The notes under the pieces are model-generated. The model ran no database searches. It was not told where the DNA came from and saw nothing but the letters and a program-made list of their open reading frames with translations. Position numbers and translations under genes: made by a program. A DNA stretch of 64,000 nt from Cyclobacterium lianum. GTDB taxonomy: Bacteria > Bacteroidota > Bacteroidia > Cytophagales > Cyclobacteriaceae. The stretch spans positions 434,001-498,000 of the forward strand of contig NZ_FRCY01000002.1 in NCBI RefSeq assembly GCF_900143075.1, in the 5' to 3' direction. Shown in pieces: positions 18,851-27,877 of this stretch (position 1 is the stretch's first letter; every line of letters begins with the position of its first letter).

Positions 18851-19987
18851 TCACCTGACACCGAAAGCGGCGAGTTCTTCGTCAATCCAGGTATCCCAGC
18901 TTTCCTGAGCCCTGGAATTCATCCCATGAGCCGTCTCCCTATCATATCGCTCCTGCAGCTCGTTCATTTCCCGGTAAGCTTCGAGGTAGTGAAAGGACAC
19001 TTTCCGGTCATAATTGTGTGGCTGAAGATCCAGGGTCTCCACTTTTTCCTTTAACCGCTCAACGATAATCTTGGCGATGTCAAAATGCCGCTGTTCGTGA
19101 TTGAGCCCGTAACTGTTGTTCGTCCCCCTCACCCAGGAGGAGCTTTTTAACATGTAAGTTTTGAAGACCAGGTCTACAATAACCTCACCCTCCTCTATCC
19201 AACTGTTTCCTTCGTAGGAGATACTGGCGAAAATTGATGCAGCAAAATTATTGAATCTGGGCCTACCAGTAAAGTCCTTCCATGTCAAAGGCCGTTGTGG
19301 GTTGTAAAAAACAGTATCGTCCCGATTGTCTTCGCGGTAGTCTCTGATATTAATTTTCACCTCACGGGCCAGCTTGATGTCTTCTGTTGATTCCCGTTCC
19401 ATCCAGTCGTTGAAGTAGGTGAGCGAATTGTTAATAGATTTGCGAAGCACAGGTTCTATCACTGAAAATTGCCGTACGCCTCTCTTGTAGCTCACACCCC
19501 CCTGAAAATCAAGCAAATGAATCAGCTCGTCACCCCTGTCCAACTCAAAGGAAAAATCCAGGTACACCTCGCCTTCTACCAGGCCCCTTCTGGCATCCGC
19601 CAAAACTTCGATGATTTTCATGTCCCTGATCCTGATCACTACGGGGCGCAGTCGCTGATCTCTGGGCAAGGCGCCAAAGATATACTTTTGGAGGGCTGAA
19701 ATTGCTCCTCCCTCCAAATCCACCGTTTCCAGTTGGCTGCCACTGCTCAAGCTGGCCACCAGGAAGGCCACCGGAGACCTGTCAGTCCTATCGTCAATCA
19801 CCCCTTTGATGTGGAATTCGCCTGGAACAAATAGCTGTGAAAAAACCCGGAGAGAAATGGGGTCAATATTTTGAGAGTAGGTTTTACCCAATACAGGGGT
19901 GGCATAAAAAATAAGACATAGTAAGTGCCTGAGCAGAATCAGACCCATACGGCCAAAGCATATCCTTTTTAATTCCCTGATTGCCAT
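18851..19987 (-). CDS. DUF922-like secreted protein with an HExxH motif
   Basis: This protein of about 378 residues has an N-terminal hydrophobic stretch. In the C-terminal third it has NHEQRHFDI (HExxH at about residues 297-301) and YDRETAHGMNSRAQESWD (about 348-365), which together match the DUF922 group. HExxH is the zinc site of gluzincin proteases, so a metalloprotease activity is plausible but not shown for the family. RPLTWKDFTGRP near residue 225 is another family feature. I chose the ATG at 19987 over a GTG one codon upstream. Its gene lies 24 bases after the Ldh-type gene and is probably cotranscribed with it. Confidence 0.75.
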   Translation of the reverse strand: MAIRELKRICFGRMGLILLRHLLCLIFYATPVLGKTYSQNIDPISLRVFSQLFVPGEFHIKGVIDDRTDRSPVAFLVASLSSGSQLETVDLEGGAISALQKYIFGALPRDQRLRPVVIRIRDMKIIEVLADARRGLVEGEVYLDFSFELDRGDELIHLLDFQGGVSYKRGVRQFSVIEPVLRKSINNSLTYFNDWMERESTEDIKLAREVKINIRDYREDNRDDTVFYNPQRPLTWKDFTGRPRFNNFAASIFASISYEGNSWIEEGEVIVDLVFKTYMLKSSSWVRGTNNSYGLNHEQRHFDIAKIIVERLKEKVETLDLQPHNYDRKVSFHYLEAYREMNELQERYDRETAHGMNSRAQESWDTWIDEELAAFGVR

Positions 19988-20011
19988 CACAGAACATAAC
20001 AGGATTTTTGA

Positions 20012-21109
20012 TCAACTGGTTCTATGAGGCATGGCAATACCGGTCTCCTGAGCGATGGCTTTCAGGTCGGCCACCACCTCTCCCTGAAGCGGGATGCCAC
20101 TCTTCGTCCTTTCCCGGTATGACCGCCACTCTGGGTCCCCTGGGATGAGCACCTCTGCCTCGCCCGGGAGAGGTATCGAGGCCCTGAGGGTTTTTACCCA
20201 TTGATCCATCTCCTGCTTAAATTCTCCCACTTCCCGGAATCCATCTACATCCCAGGCAGAAAAAAAATGCCCGATCCCTTTGCCAACCTGCCTGCCCCCA
20301 CCGACTGTGTCGATGGCAAAGGGAATGGCGAACGGACCCCAATTGGCTCCACTCAGTACAGCGCTCAGAATATCAACCATTCCAGCAAGACAATACCCCT
20401 TATGGCCGGAACCCTCCCGGCTGCTACCCAGGGGAAGTAAAGCGCCTCCATTGATCATTTTTTCCGGGGCTGTAGTAGCATCTCCGTTTGCGTCCAGGCA
20501 CCAGCCTTCCGGGATCTTCTTTCCTGCCCTCCTGGCGATCTCCACTTTCCCATAGGCCACTGTGCTGCTGGCAAAGTCCATGAGTACCGTCGGTTCTTTG
20601 TCTGCAGGAAAAGCCATCGCTACCGGATTTGTCCCCAACATCCTTTCCTTTCCCAGAAAAGGCGCCACTCCTTTACTGGTATTGGTCATGGCCATCCCGA
20701 TAAAATCGTGTTTTACGGCCATCAGCGGGTAGTATCCCGCAGCACCAAAATGGTTGGTGTGGCATACTGCTACTGACCCGGAACCATAATTCCCGGCTTT
20801 TTCAATCGCAATATCCATACACTTCGGCCCCACTACCAAACCCAGGCCATTGTCTCCATCTACCTGCACCACTGCATGTTTTTCCCGTATGAGTTTCACC
20901 CGGGGTTTGGGATTGATTCTGCCAGCACGCAAAAGTCCATAATAAGTCTTTAGCCTGGCAATACCATGAGAATCAATACCGTGCTCATCGCTGTAAGCAA
21001 GTACATCAGTGGCCAGCCGGGCATCGTTCTCAGGTATGCCAAAATGCAAAAAAACCCTTTCCATAAAGACCCGCAATGCCTTGGGATCGTATCGCACATT
21101 TTCTTCCAT
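20012..21109 (-). CDS. Ldh family NAD(P)-dependent oxidoreductase (malate/L-lactate type)
   Basis: This 365-residue cytoplasmic enzyme belongs to the type-2 malate/L-lactate/ureidoglycolate dehydrogenase family. Visible features are DEHGIDSHGIARL (about 30-42), GDNGLGLVVG, the active-site segment CHTNHFGAAGYYPL, GTNPVAMAFPA and GSGHKGYCLAGMVDIL near residue 232. The family oxidises 2-hydroxy acids. Sequence alone does not tell which. A terminator separates it from the upstream DUF1080 gene on the same strand. Confidence 0.92.
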   Translation of the reverse strand: MEENVRYDPKALRVFMERVFLHFGIPENDARLATDVLAYSDEHGIDSHGIARLKTYYGLLRAGRINPKPRVKLIREKHAVVQVDGDNGLGLVVGPKCMDIAIEKAGNYGSGSVAVCHTNHFGAAGYYPLMAVKHDFIGMAMTNTSKGVAPFLGKERMLGTNPVAMAFPADKEPTVLMDFASSTVAYGKVEIARRAGKKIPEGWCLDANGDATTAPEKMINGGALLPLGSSREGSGHKGYCLAGMVDILSAVLSGANWGPFAIPFAIDTVGGGRQVGKGIGHFFSAWDVDGFREVGEFKQEMDQWVKTLRASIPLPGEAEVLIPGDPEWRSYRERTKSGIPLQGEVVADLKAIAQETGIAMPHRTS

Positions 21110-21125
21110 ATCTATACCCGTTTAA

Positions 21126-21163
21126 CAAAAAAATCCGGCACAGTCCTGAAGAATATGCCGGAT
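21126..21163 (-). terminator. Terminator after the DUF1080 gene
   Basis: ATCCGGCA (21133-21140) pairs with TGCCGGAT (21156-21163); read on the minus strand it is followed by a T-run at 21132-21126. Confidence 0.88.
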
Positions 21164-21205
21164 GGAATGGAATACTGATCAAGTCGTTAACATCTGTCGA
21201 TCCGC

Positions 21206-21838
21206 TTAAGGAAGTGGCTTGATCATGATGTCCTTGTAATATATCACACTGTTTGGATCATGGGCCTGCAGAGCGATGGTCCCGCTACTCAATTTTTTAG
21301 GGCTATCGCCTATGGCCTCCCTGTCCCGGGATTCAGTAAACTCATTGACTACCTCGCCGTTTACCTTCACAGTCACATTTTCACCATCCACGATGATGTG
21401 CTTGGTATACCATTCTCCGTCAGATACGTAGGTATCCCGTACGTCTTTAAAGCTGTACACGCTTCCGGTCTTTCTCCAATCCCCATGGCTTTGATTTACC
21501 TGAATTTCGTAGCCCTTTGCAGGCCAGCCATCCTCCTGAAAATCGGTATGGATGAACACGCCTGAATTGGCACTGGGCATGGTTTTGATTTGCATCTTCA
21601 GCTCAAAATTCCTGAAATCATGATCTTCCACCTTACCCGTATAAAACATATGGGCCCTGGGGCCATCAATTTTTATCACACCATCCTCTATACTAAAGGA
21701 TTCCGGGTTTTCGCTTATCGTCCAACCTTTAAAGGATTTTCCATTAAATAGTTTGATCCATCCGTCTTTATCCGCTTTTTGCGCAGCAACCGAAAAAGAC
21801 ATCAACGCGCACAGGGCTACTGTTATGATTTTTTTCAT
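21206..21838 (-). CDS. DUF1080 / 3-keto-disaccharide hydrolase-type protein
   Basis: This 210-residue secreted protein has a signal peptide ending near FSVAAQ. It is a concanavalin-like jelly roll of the DUF1080 type: WIKLFNGKSFKGWTI (about 27-41), FELKMQIKTMPSANSGVFIHT and GTIALQAHDPNSVIYYKDIMIKPL at the end. Members of this family hydrolyse 3-keto-disaccharides. This fits the ThuA-like and epimerase genes at 11-14 kb, although it is on the opposite strand and has its own terminator. Confidence 0.92.
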   Translation of the reverse strand: MKKIITVALCALMSFSVAAQKADKDGWIKLFNGKSFKGWTISENPESFSIEDGVIKIDGPRAHMFYTGKVEDHDFRNFELKMQIKTMPSANSGVFIHTDFQEDGWPAKGYEIQVNQSHGDWRKTGSVYSFKDVRDTYVSDGEWYTKHIIVDGENVTVKVNGEVVNEFTESRDREAIGDSPKKLSSGTIALQAHDPNSVIYYKDIMIKPLP

Positions 21839-22136
21839 TTTTTTATTTTAGGTTATTTTCTTCTGGTTGAAATTACTACAATTAAAGGGATAATTCAAAA
21901 AAGAAAGCAGAATCCCTGAGTACATTTTTACCTGGAAGGAAAAGCCAAATTAAATCCTACCTGATCGCTGGAAGAAAAAATTAATCCTGTTTTTAAGAAT
22001 TTTTTACCCTGGATAGAAAAATAAATTCTTTCACAGCCAATTGTACCCTGGCTACTAAAAAAATAAATAAAAAAAATAGATTTTTGATTTAAGAAATGTC
22101 ACTGTATTTTAGAGAAATTTTTAAAAAGAACTGTAT

Positions 22137-22520
22137 ATGAGCCAGGAAGAAAAAACCAGTTATTCCAAGGAGGAACTTCAGGAATTTGAAGTGCTTATCA
22201 ATGAAAAGCTAGCCTTAGCAAAAGAAGAGTTTCTGCAACTAAAAAGATCTCTCAGTAAACAAAATGACAGTGGTACAGACAATACTGCCTCTACATCCAA
22301 ATTGCTCGAAGACGGTGCGGATACATTGGAAAGGGAAAGCTTGAGCCAGTTGGCTGCCAGACAGCAGAAGTTTATAGTCAATCTTGAAAATGCGCTGAGA
22401 AGAATTAAAAATGGCACCTACGGAGTTTGCGTGGATACGGGCAAACTGATCAGCAAAGAAAGATTACGCGCTGTACCCCATACCATGCACAGTATTGAAG
22501 CCAAAATGGCCAAGAAATAA
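22137..22520 (+). CDS. TraR/DksA-family protein lacking the zinc-finger cysteines
   Basis: This 127-residue protein is a coiled-coil with a DksA-like C-terminal segment: NGTYGVCVDTGKLISKERLR. The typical C4 zinc finger has four cysteines, but here only one remains (VCVDTG) and the second pair is replaced by HSIEAK. The same loss is common in Bacteroidota members. It probably binds RNA polymerase through the secondary channel to tune transcription. The next gene (scpB) starts two bases after its stop. Confidence 0.85.
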   Translation: MSQEEKTSYSKEELQEFEVLINEKLALAKEEFLQLKRSLSKQNDSGTDNTASTSKLLEDGADTLERESLSQLAARQQKFIVNLENALRRIKNGTYGVCVDTGKLISKERLRAVPHTMHSIEAKMAKK

Positions 22521-22522
22521 TT

Positions 22523-23083
22523 TTGGATTTTTTACACCGACATATCGAGGCTTTGGTATTCTGCTCCTCCGACCCTTTGGGTCTGGAGGAGATACAGAAA
22601 TGCCTGACCGAAATGTTTGAATCAGAGGTTCCGATGGAGCACCTGGAAGAGGCAATAGCTGCCCTCCAGGAAAAATTTCGGGCCGATGATCATGCATTCA
22701 ACCTGGAAAAATTGGCCGGTGGCTACCAGTTTTTAACCAAGCCTGCTTACCAAAGTAGCATTTCCATCCTCCAAAAGCACCAATCCCAGAAGAGACTTTC
22801 CACTGCTCAACTGGAAACTTTGTCCATTATCGCCTACAAACAACCGGTCACAAAATCTGAAATTGAACAAATCAGAGGGGTAAATTGTGATTATTCGGTT
22901 CAGAAATTGCTGGAAAAATCCCTGGTCGCCATTAAGGGCAAGTCCGAAGGAATAGGGAGGCCCATCCTTTACGGCACCAGCCCGAAATTTATGGAATACT
23001 TTGGCATCAACGACCTGAGCGAATTGCCACAGCCTAAGGATTTCAAACCCGAAGAAAACGAAATCGGCAATCAAACCGATTGA
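22523..23083 (+). CDS. scpB: Segregation and condensation protein B (ScpB)
   Basis: This 186-residue winged-helix protein is a subunit of the SMC-ScpA-ScpB chromosome condensation complex. Recognisable segments are HIEALVFCSSDPLGLEEIQ (about 6-24), GGYQFLTKP, LSTAQLETLSIIAYKQPVTK (about 93-112) and IEQIRGVNCDYSVQKLL. The best start is a TTG at 22523, because the first in-frame ATG would remove the conserved N-terminal helix. It is tightly linked to the DksA-like gene upstream. Confidence 0.93.
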   Translation: MDFLHRHIEALVFCSSDPLGLEEIQKCLTEMFESEVPMEHLEEAIAALQEKFRADDHAFNLEKLAGGYQFLTKPAYQSSISILQKHQSQKRLSTAQLETLSIIAYKQPVTKSEIEQIRGVNCDYSVQKLLEKSLVAIKGKSEGIGRPILYGTSPKFMEYFGINDLSELPQPKDFKPEENEIGNQTD

Positions 23084-23095
23084 TTTGTAAAAGAC

Positions 23096-23129
23096 TTTGT
23101 CCTAAATCCATAAAATTCTTTTACTTTTG
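23096..23129 (+). promoter_or_regulatory. Bacteroidota-type promoter before the pseudouridine synthase gene
   Basis: TACTTTTG (23122-23129) matches the -7 consensus TAnnTTTG. TTTG lies 22 bases upstream (consensus spacing is about 19). The ATG at 23213 follows about 80 bases later. Confidence 0.5.
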
Positions 23130-23212
23130 CAAGCGCATTGAAGGAAGACATTTCCTTCATTTATAGCTTATTAACATTCCATTTATCCATACAGCAGAGA
23201 TGCTGCAAGTCT

Positions 23213-24262
23213 ATGAAAAGAAAAAATGAACGAGAGGGTGGTTTTTCCAGGAGAACAGCCCGCCCAGGCTCCGGACGGAAGGGGCGGAAATCAGATGAGA
23301 AAGCTTCGGAAAAGGAAGCAAACACCCCTTCTGAAAAACGTGAATACAAGGGCAGGGGCAAAAATGAAAAACCAACCTACGGCGCTTATCAGGAAAGAGA
23401 TCCTTCCAAAAAATCATTCAGGAAGCCCTTTTCTCCACTCTCCAAAAACCGCAAAAACAAAGACAAGAGCCTATCCCAGCCCGAGTATGATCTGAAATCC
23501 ATTCAAAGGAGCTCCCCTAAAGATGAAGATGAAATCCGTTTGAATAAATTTATTGCCAATTCGGGTATCTGCTCCCGCCGTGAGGCTGATAAGCTGATTG
23601 AGGGTGGTGAAATAAACGTAAATGGAAAGATGGTCACCGAACTGGGTTATAAAGTCTCCCGCAAAGACCGCGTAGTCTATAAGGGAAGGGCCATCCGTCC
23701 CGAAAAGCCCGTATACCTGTTGCTGAACAAACCCAAGGATTTTATCACTACTACGGATGATCCGCTGGAGCGAAAGACAGTCATGCACCTGGTGGATGGG
23801 GCCTGTGAGGAGAGACTTTTTCCAGTGGGCAGACTGGACAGAAATACCACCGGATTGCTGTTGTTTACCAATGACGGCGAGTTATCAGCCAGGCTTACCC
23901 ACCCCGCCTACGAAGTCAAAAAGATTTACCAGGTAACCCTGGACAAACCTTTGGCGAAAAATGACCTGGAGGCTATATTGGCAGGTGTCACACTCGAAGA
24001 TGGGCTTACCATGGTGGATGACCTTCAGGTACTTTCTCTGGACAAAACCATTTTGGGATTGGAAATCCATTCTGGGAAAAACCGGATAGTGCGCAGGATT
24101 TTTGCCCATTTCGGATATGAGGTGACGGCACTGGACAGGGTGATGTTTGCAGGGTTGAGTAAAAAAGATATTGCTCGCGGCAAGTACCGGTTCCTAAATG
24201 AAAAAGAGGTGATCAACCTCAAATTCATGAATAAACGTAAAAACAAAAAGCGACCTCAATAA
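23213..24262 (+). CDS. RluB/RsuA-type 23S rRNA pseudouridine synthase
   Basis: This protein has about 349 residues. The first 110 or so are very basic and low in complexity (many Lys, Arg and Ser), typical for this enzyme in Bacteroidota and probably RNA-binding. An S4 domain follows (NKFIANSGICSRREADKLI), then the catalytic domain with the active-site Asp in GRLDRNTTGLLLFTNDGE. HSGKNRIVRRIFAHFGYEV closes the core. It isomerises a uridine in large-subunit rRNA. The ATG at 23213 fits better than an upstream start with a hydrophobic leader. A terminator overlaps its stop codon. Confidence 0.92.
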   Translation: MKRKNEREGGFSRRTARPGSGRKGRKSDEKASEKEANTPSEKREYKGRGKNEKPTYGAYQERDPSKKSFRKPFSPLSKNRKNKDKSLSQPEYDLKSIQRSSPKDEDEIRLNKFIANSGICSRREADKLIEGGEINVNGKMVTELGYKVSRKDRVVYKGRAIRPEKPVYLLLNKPKDFITTTDDPLERKTVMHLVDGACEERLFPVGRLDRNTTGLLLFTNDGELSARLTHPAYEVKKIYQVTLDKPLAKNDLEAILAGVTLEDGLTMVDDLQVLSLDKTILGLEIHSGKNRIVRRIFAHFGYEVTALDRVMFAGLSKKDIARGKYRFLNEKEVINLKFMNKRKNKKRPQ

Positions 24263-24275
24263 GTCGCTTTTTGTT
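24242..24275 (+). terminator. Terminator overlapping the stop codon of the pseudouridine synthase gene
   Basis: AACAAAAAGCGAC pairs with GTCGCTTTTTGTT (13 bp); the TAA stop lies in the loop and T-rich sequence follows. Confidence 0.88.
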
Positions 24276-24321
24276 TTTGGCAAGGATTTAGTTATCTTAT
24301 TCAGAAATTAAACCCGACTTT

Positions 24322-24603
24322 ATGAAAGCCATTTGGAAAGATAAGATTCTGGCCCAGTCAGATGAGACGATATTCCTGGAAAACAACCATTACTTCCCAC
24401 ACGATTCACTGAACAGGGAGTTCTTTGAGATTTCTAATACCACCTCCGATTGCCCCTGGAAAGGCAGGGCCAATTACTACCATGTTCGGATCGGAGAGGA
24501 TACCAACCGGGATGCTGCCTGGTTTTACCCCAACCCGAAAGACGCGGCAGCTGAGATCCAAAATCACGTGGCCTTCTGGAAGGGTATTAAAGTAGAAGAA
24601 TAA
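24322..24603 (+). CDS. DUF427 domain protein
   Basis: This 93-residue protein has the DUF427 hallmarks: MKAIWKDKILAQSD at the start, FLENNHYFPHDSL, and TSDCPWKGRANYYHV near residue 47. The molecular function of DUF427 is not known. Its stop is 6 bases before the start of the next gene, a flavoprotein disulfide reductase, so the two are probably cotranscribed. Confidence 0.9.
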   Translation: MKAIWKDKILAQSDETIFLENNHYFPHDSLNREFFEISNTTSDCPWKGRANYYHVRIGEDTNRDAAWFYPNPKDAAAEIQNHVAFWKGIKVEE

Positions 24604-24609
24604 TCGCTC

Positions 24610-26004
24610 ATGAAAAAATACCATTCCATAGTGATTGGCGCCGGGCAATCCGGGATGCCTCTGGCCAAAAAGATAAGCGCTAAGGGATTCTCAGTGGCAC
24701 TGATAGAAAAAAGGGCCCTGGGGGGCACCTGTATCAATGATGGCTGCTCGCCCACCAAAACCATGGTGGCCTCTGCAAAGGTCGCTCATATGGTGAGCAG
24801 GGCGAGTGAGTTCGGGGTAGAAGTCAAAGGCTTCCGGGTAAACCAAAAGGCGGTCCGTGATCGCAAAAATCGTATTGTGGAGCTGTTTCGGGGAGGGGCC
24901 ACCAAGGGATTACAAAAAGCCGAAAACCTGGACATCATCATGGGTGAAGGAGTATTCCAGGCAGATAAAACCCTATTGGTCAAAAGAGCCGGGCAGGAAG
25001 ATCTTGTATTGCAGGCAGAAAAATACTTTATCAATACCGGCTCTGCCCCCAATATCCCTCCGATTGAAGGCTTGGGCGAATGCCCGTATCTGGACAGCAC
25101 CAGTATCATGGAATTGGAGGAAACCCCCGAACACCTGATCGTCCTGGGAGGAGGCTACATTGGACTGGAATTTGGCCAGATGTTCAGCAGATTTGGCAGT
25201 AAGGTGACCATCATGGATATGGCACCCAGACTAGTACCCAAAGAGGACGAAGATGTCTGTCAGGAAATTTCTGATATTTTTGCCGAAGAAAAGATCAACA
25301 CTATTTTTAACGTCGATGTAAAAAAAGCAGGTTTTCAAAATGGGTATTTTACCCTACACTACCAGGGAAAAAAGGGTGCTGCCACGATTAGCGGATCACA
25401 TTTGCTGGTAGCTACCGGCAGAAAACCCAGCAGTGAGCACCTGGGGCTTGAAGCTGCGGGTGTCAAACTGGGCGACAAAGGCCATATCCTGGTAGACGAT
25501 AATTTTGAAACCAATGTACCCGGTATCTATGCCCTGGGAGATGTGGCCGGAAGCCCGCCTTTTACCCACATGGCCTATCATGATGCCCATATAGCCTTTA
25601 ACCGGATCTTTGAAGAAAACCTATCGCTCTCAGCGCAGGACCGCCTGGTGCCTTACTGTGTTTTTACAGATCCCCAACTCGCACGGATCGGATGGAATGA
25701 GCAGCAGGCAAAGGAAAGAGGAATTCCCTATAAAACAGGGAAATTCTGGATGAAACATGCGGGGAGAGCCCTGGAAACCGATGAGACCAAAGGTTTTTTT
25801 AAAGTCTTGGTAGATCCGAAAAATAAGCAAATTATCGGAGCCACTACCCTCAGTAAGGACGGCGGAGAGATCATGGCCGTGCTGCAAATGGCCATGGTGG
25901 GCAAGGTTCCGTACGATCAGATCCAGCATCTGCCTATTGCCCACCCTACCCTTGCCGAAAGCCTGAACAACCTTATGGGACAAGTGGAGACTAACACGGA
26001 ATAA
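24610..26004 (+). CDS. Mercuric reductase/dihydrolipoyl dehydrogenase-like FAD oxidoreductase
   Basis: This 464-residue class-I pyridine nucleotide-disulfide oxidoreductase has the FAD-binding GAGQSG at residues 10-15. The redox-active cysteines lie in TCINDGC (Cys41 and Cys46), the NAD-binding segment is LGGGYIGLEFGQMF, the second FAD contact is YALGDV, and the C-terminal active-site segment is IAHPTLAESL. The family also includes mercuric reductases, but no second metal-binding Cys pair is seen at the C-terminus, so mercury reduction is unlikely. The likely role is thiol or disulfide redox chemistry. It is in a three-gene run with DUF427 and YciI-like genes. Confidence 0.9.
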   Translation: MKKYHSIVIGAGQSGMPLAKKISAKGFSVALIEKRALGGTCINDGCSPTKTMVASAKVAHMVSRASEFGVEVKGFRVNQKAVRDRKNRIVELFRGGATKGLQKAENLDIIMGEGVFQADKTLLVKRAGQEDLVLQAEKYFINTGSAPNIPPIEGLGECPYLDSTSIMELEETPEHLIVLGGGYIGLEFGQMFSRFGSKVTIMDMAPRLVPKEDEDVCQEISDIFAEEKINTIFNVDVKKAGFQNGYFTLHYQGKKGAATISGSHLLVATGRKPSSEHLGLEAAGVKLGDKGHILVDDNFETNVPGIYALGDVAGSPPFTHMAYHDAHIAFNRIFEENLSLSAQDRLVPYCVFTDPQLARIGWNEQQAKERGIPYKTGKFWMKHAGRALETDETKGFFKVLVDPKNKQIIGATTLSKDGGEIMAVLQMAMVGKVPYDQIQHLPIAHPTLAESLNNLMGQVETNTE

Positions 26005-26019
26005 CCCCTCAGAAAACGT

Positions 26020-26478
26020 ATGAAAGACTTGATATTCATCTGTTTACTTCTGGGGATTACATTTTCTACTACCGCCCAGCAAACCAATCCGCGCTATGAC
26101 CCTGCATTGGCCGACAGCCTTGGCGCAGATGATTATGGCATGAAAAGCTACGTCCTGGCCATCCTTGAGACGGGAAATACAGCACCAGATGACCAAACCG
26201 CAGTTAGAGAGGCTTTCTCAGGCCATATGGCCAATATTCGTCGGCTGGTTGAAGCGGGAAAATTGCTGATTGCCGGTCCCCTTGGCCCAAATGATGACCG
26301 CTACCGGGGAATATTTATTTTTGACGTGGCCACAGTTGAAGAAGCCAGGGAGTTGGTAAGCAGTGATCCAGCTATTCAGGAAGGGTATCTGGACGTAAAG
26401 CTTTACCCCTGGTATGGCTCTGCTGCCCTGCCCATGTACCTGGATGCCGCCGACAAAATCTGGAAAGAAAATCCCTGA
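26020..26478 (+). CDS. YciI-like protein with signal peptide
   Basis: This 152-residue protein has a cleavable signal peptide (ending TFSTTAQ). The mature part resembles YciI: MKSYVLAILETG near residue 46, a conserved His in SGHMANIRRLVEAGKLLIAGPLG, and IFIFDVATVEEARELVSSDP. YciI proteins are ferredoxin-like dimers with a His-Asp site and mostly unknown substrates. Export is unusual for the general family but common in this phylum. It is the last gene of a three-gene run. Confidence 0.85.
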   Translation: MKDLIFICLLLGITFSTTAQQTNPRYDPALADSLGADDYGMKSYVLAILETGNTAPDDQTAVREAFSGHMANIRRLVEAGKLLIAGPLGPNDDRYRGIFIFDVATVEEARELVSSDPAIQEGYLDVKLYPWYGSAALPMYLDAADKIWKENP

Positions 26479-26611
26479 GCATTTTAATCCTGCATTTGCT
26501 TCATTTTTCGAAATATTGGGAAAAATTCCTGGCTCATTTTTATCAGACAGAGGGTAAATGGCTTAATATGTCAATATTTTTTAGTATATTAACTATCTAA
26601 TTCTTTTTACC

Positions 26612-27877
26612 ATGAAGCTTTCACTAGCTACATTCAGTATTGCCGGATTGGCAAAAGCCCCCGGTCTTAAATTTCTGCTATTTCTTCAGTACTGGCTGTA
26701 CGTATTGTTGCTGGGAAATTTTATCATCCTGTCCGGAGCCTGTAATCCAAAAACCGAATCTGTCCCGGGCCTGGAAAGGATATCCGTGGATCTTTCGGAA
26801 GCGCGTACCGGAAAATTATCTGAATTTTTCGAACCCAGTATTGAATATATCTGGCTGGAGGATGATTCTCAGGAGGCCCAGCTCAATGCCGGATTGCAAA
26901 AAATACTTTTTTACGAAGACCGAATCTATACCCTGGATATTTTCGGGTGCAAGTGTATCCACATTTTCGATAAATCCGGTAAGTTTTTGTCAAAGATTGA
27001 TGCCCATGGAGAGGGGCCGGGCCAATACCTGGACTTTGATGATTTCGCAGTGGTAGACGGAGAACTGATCCTCCTCGGAGTATTTCCCCGTAAGATCATG
27101 TGGTTTAGCCTGGAGGGAGAATTCTTACGAGAACTTTTCTTTCAAGAGAGGGTTGGACCGGGTATATTTTCAGAATTTGACCAACGATTTTACCTGTATA
27201 CGGAAACCCGGGATCCGGGAGATTATTTTGTAAAAAGCTTCAATAAATCCCTTCAGGACACTAGTAAGCATTTTCCGTACCATCCTGAGAGGCTGTATGG
27301 AAATTTTTCCGGTAGAGATTTTTTTCAGAAAAGTACAGAGAATCTCTATTTTGGAATGGCCTATCTGGATACCATCTATCAGGTCGACAAGGGTAATTTT
27401 GTTGCAAAACTCGTTTTTGATTTCGGGAAATACGGGCAGGATCTTGATGAGATTAAAAGACTTGATGCTGGCATGGAAAGGGTGAATTTTATCAACAACA
27501 GAGCCAAACTATATTTCCGGGGCCAGTATCATGTTTCTGAAAAACAGCTACATTCATTTATAGTTTATGAAAAAAAAGCCTACAATTTATTTTTTGACAG
27601 ACGCAGTCAACAAACTCATTTAATTGAGAACCTCTTCACAAATGATATTGATGGAGGATACGAACCTTATGGGATCCATTATAGTCTTGCACCGGGACAA
27701 GTTGGGTGGAGGGTTCCGGGCAGAGATCTGTATAAAACCCTATTGGAGAAAAAAGCCCATATGGAAAAGGCGGAATTCGAAAACTGGGCAAAAAACAAGG
27801 GTAGGAATTTCGCCAAAACAGCCCTTGCCGCAAGACATTCCGAAAATCCGGTGCTGATTGTGTATACGCTAAAGTAA
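26612..27877 (+). CDS. 6-bladed beta-propeller lipoprotein
   Basis: This 421-residue protein has an N-terminal hydrophobic region and lipobox (ILSGAC, about residues 40-45). The body shows propeller-like repeats such as IHIFDKSGKFLSKIDAHGEGPGQYLD and WFSLEGEFLREL, the hallmark of the Bacteroidota 6-bladed beta-propeller (DUF4934-like) family. GEGPGQY is especially typical. No function is known for the family; envelope ligand binding is the usual guess. It stands alone at the border of the repeat-rich accessory region. Confidence 0.85.
   Translation: MKLSLATFSIAGLAKAPGLKFLLFLQYWLYVLLLGNFIILSGACNPKTESVPGLERISVDLSEARTGKLSEFFEPSIEYIWLEDDSQEAQLNAGLQKILFYEDRIYTLDIFGCKCIHIFDKSGKFLSKIDAHGEGPGQYLDFDDFAVVDGELILLGVFPRKIMWFSLEGEFLRELFFQERVGPGIFSEFDQRFYLYTETRDPGDYFVKSFNKSLQDTSKHFPYHPERLYGNFSGRDFFQKSTENLYFGMAYLDTIYQVDKGNFVAKLVFDFGKYGQDLDEIKRLDAGMERVNFINNRAKLYFRGQYHVSEKQLHSFIVYEKKAYNLFFDRRSQQTHLIENLFTNDIDGGYEPYGIHYSLAPGQVGWRVPGRDLYKTLLEKKAHMEKAEFENWAKNKGRNFAKTALAARHSENPVLIVYTLK

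Noticed and set aside
24610-26004. Mercury resistance gene (merA)
   Set aside because: The redox Cys pair is shared by the whole disulfide reductase family, and the C-terminal Cys pair and N-terminal metal domain of MerA are absent; no mer genes are nearby.
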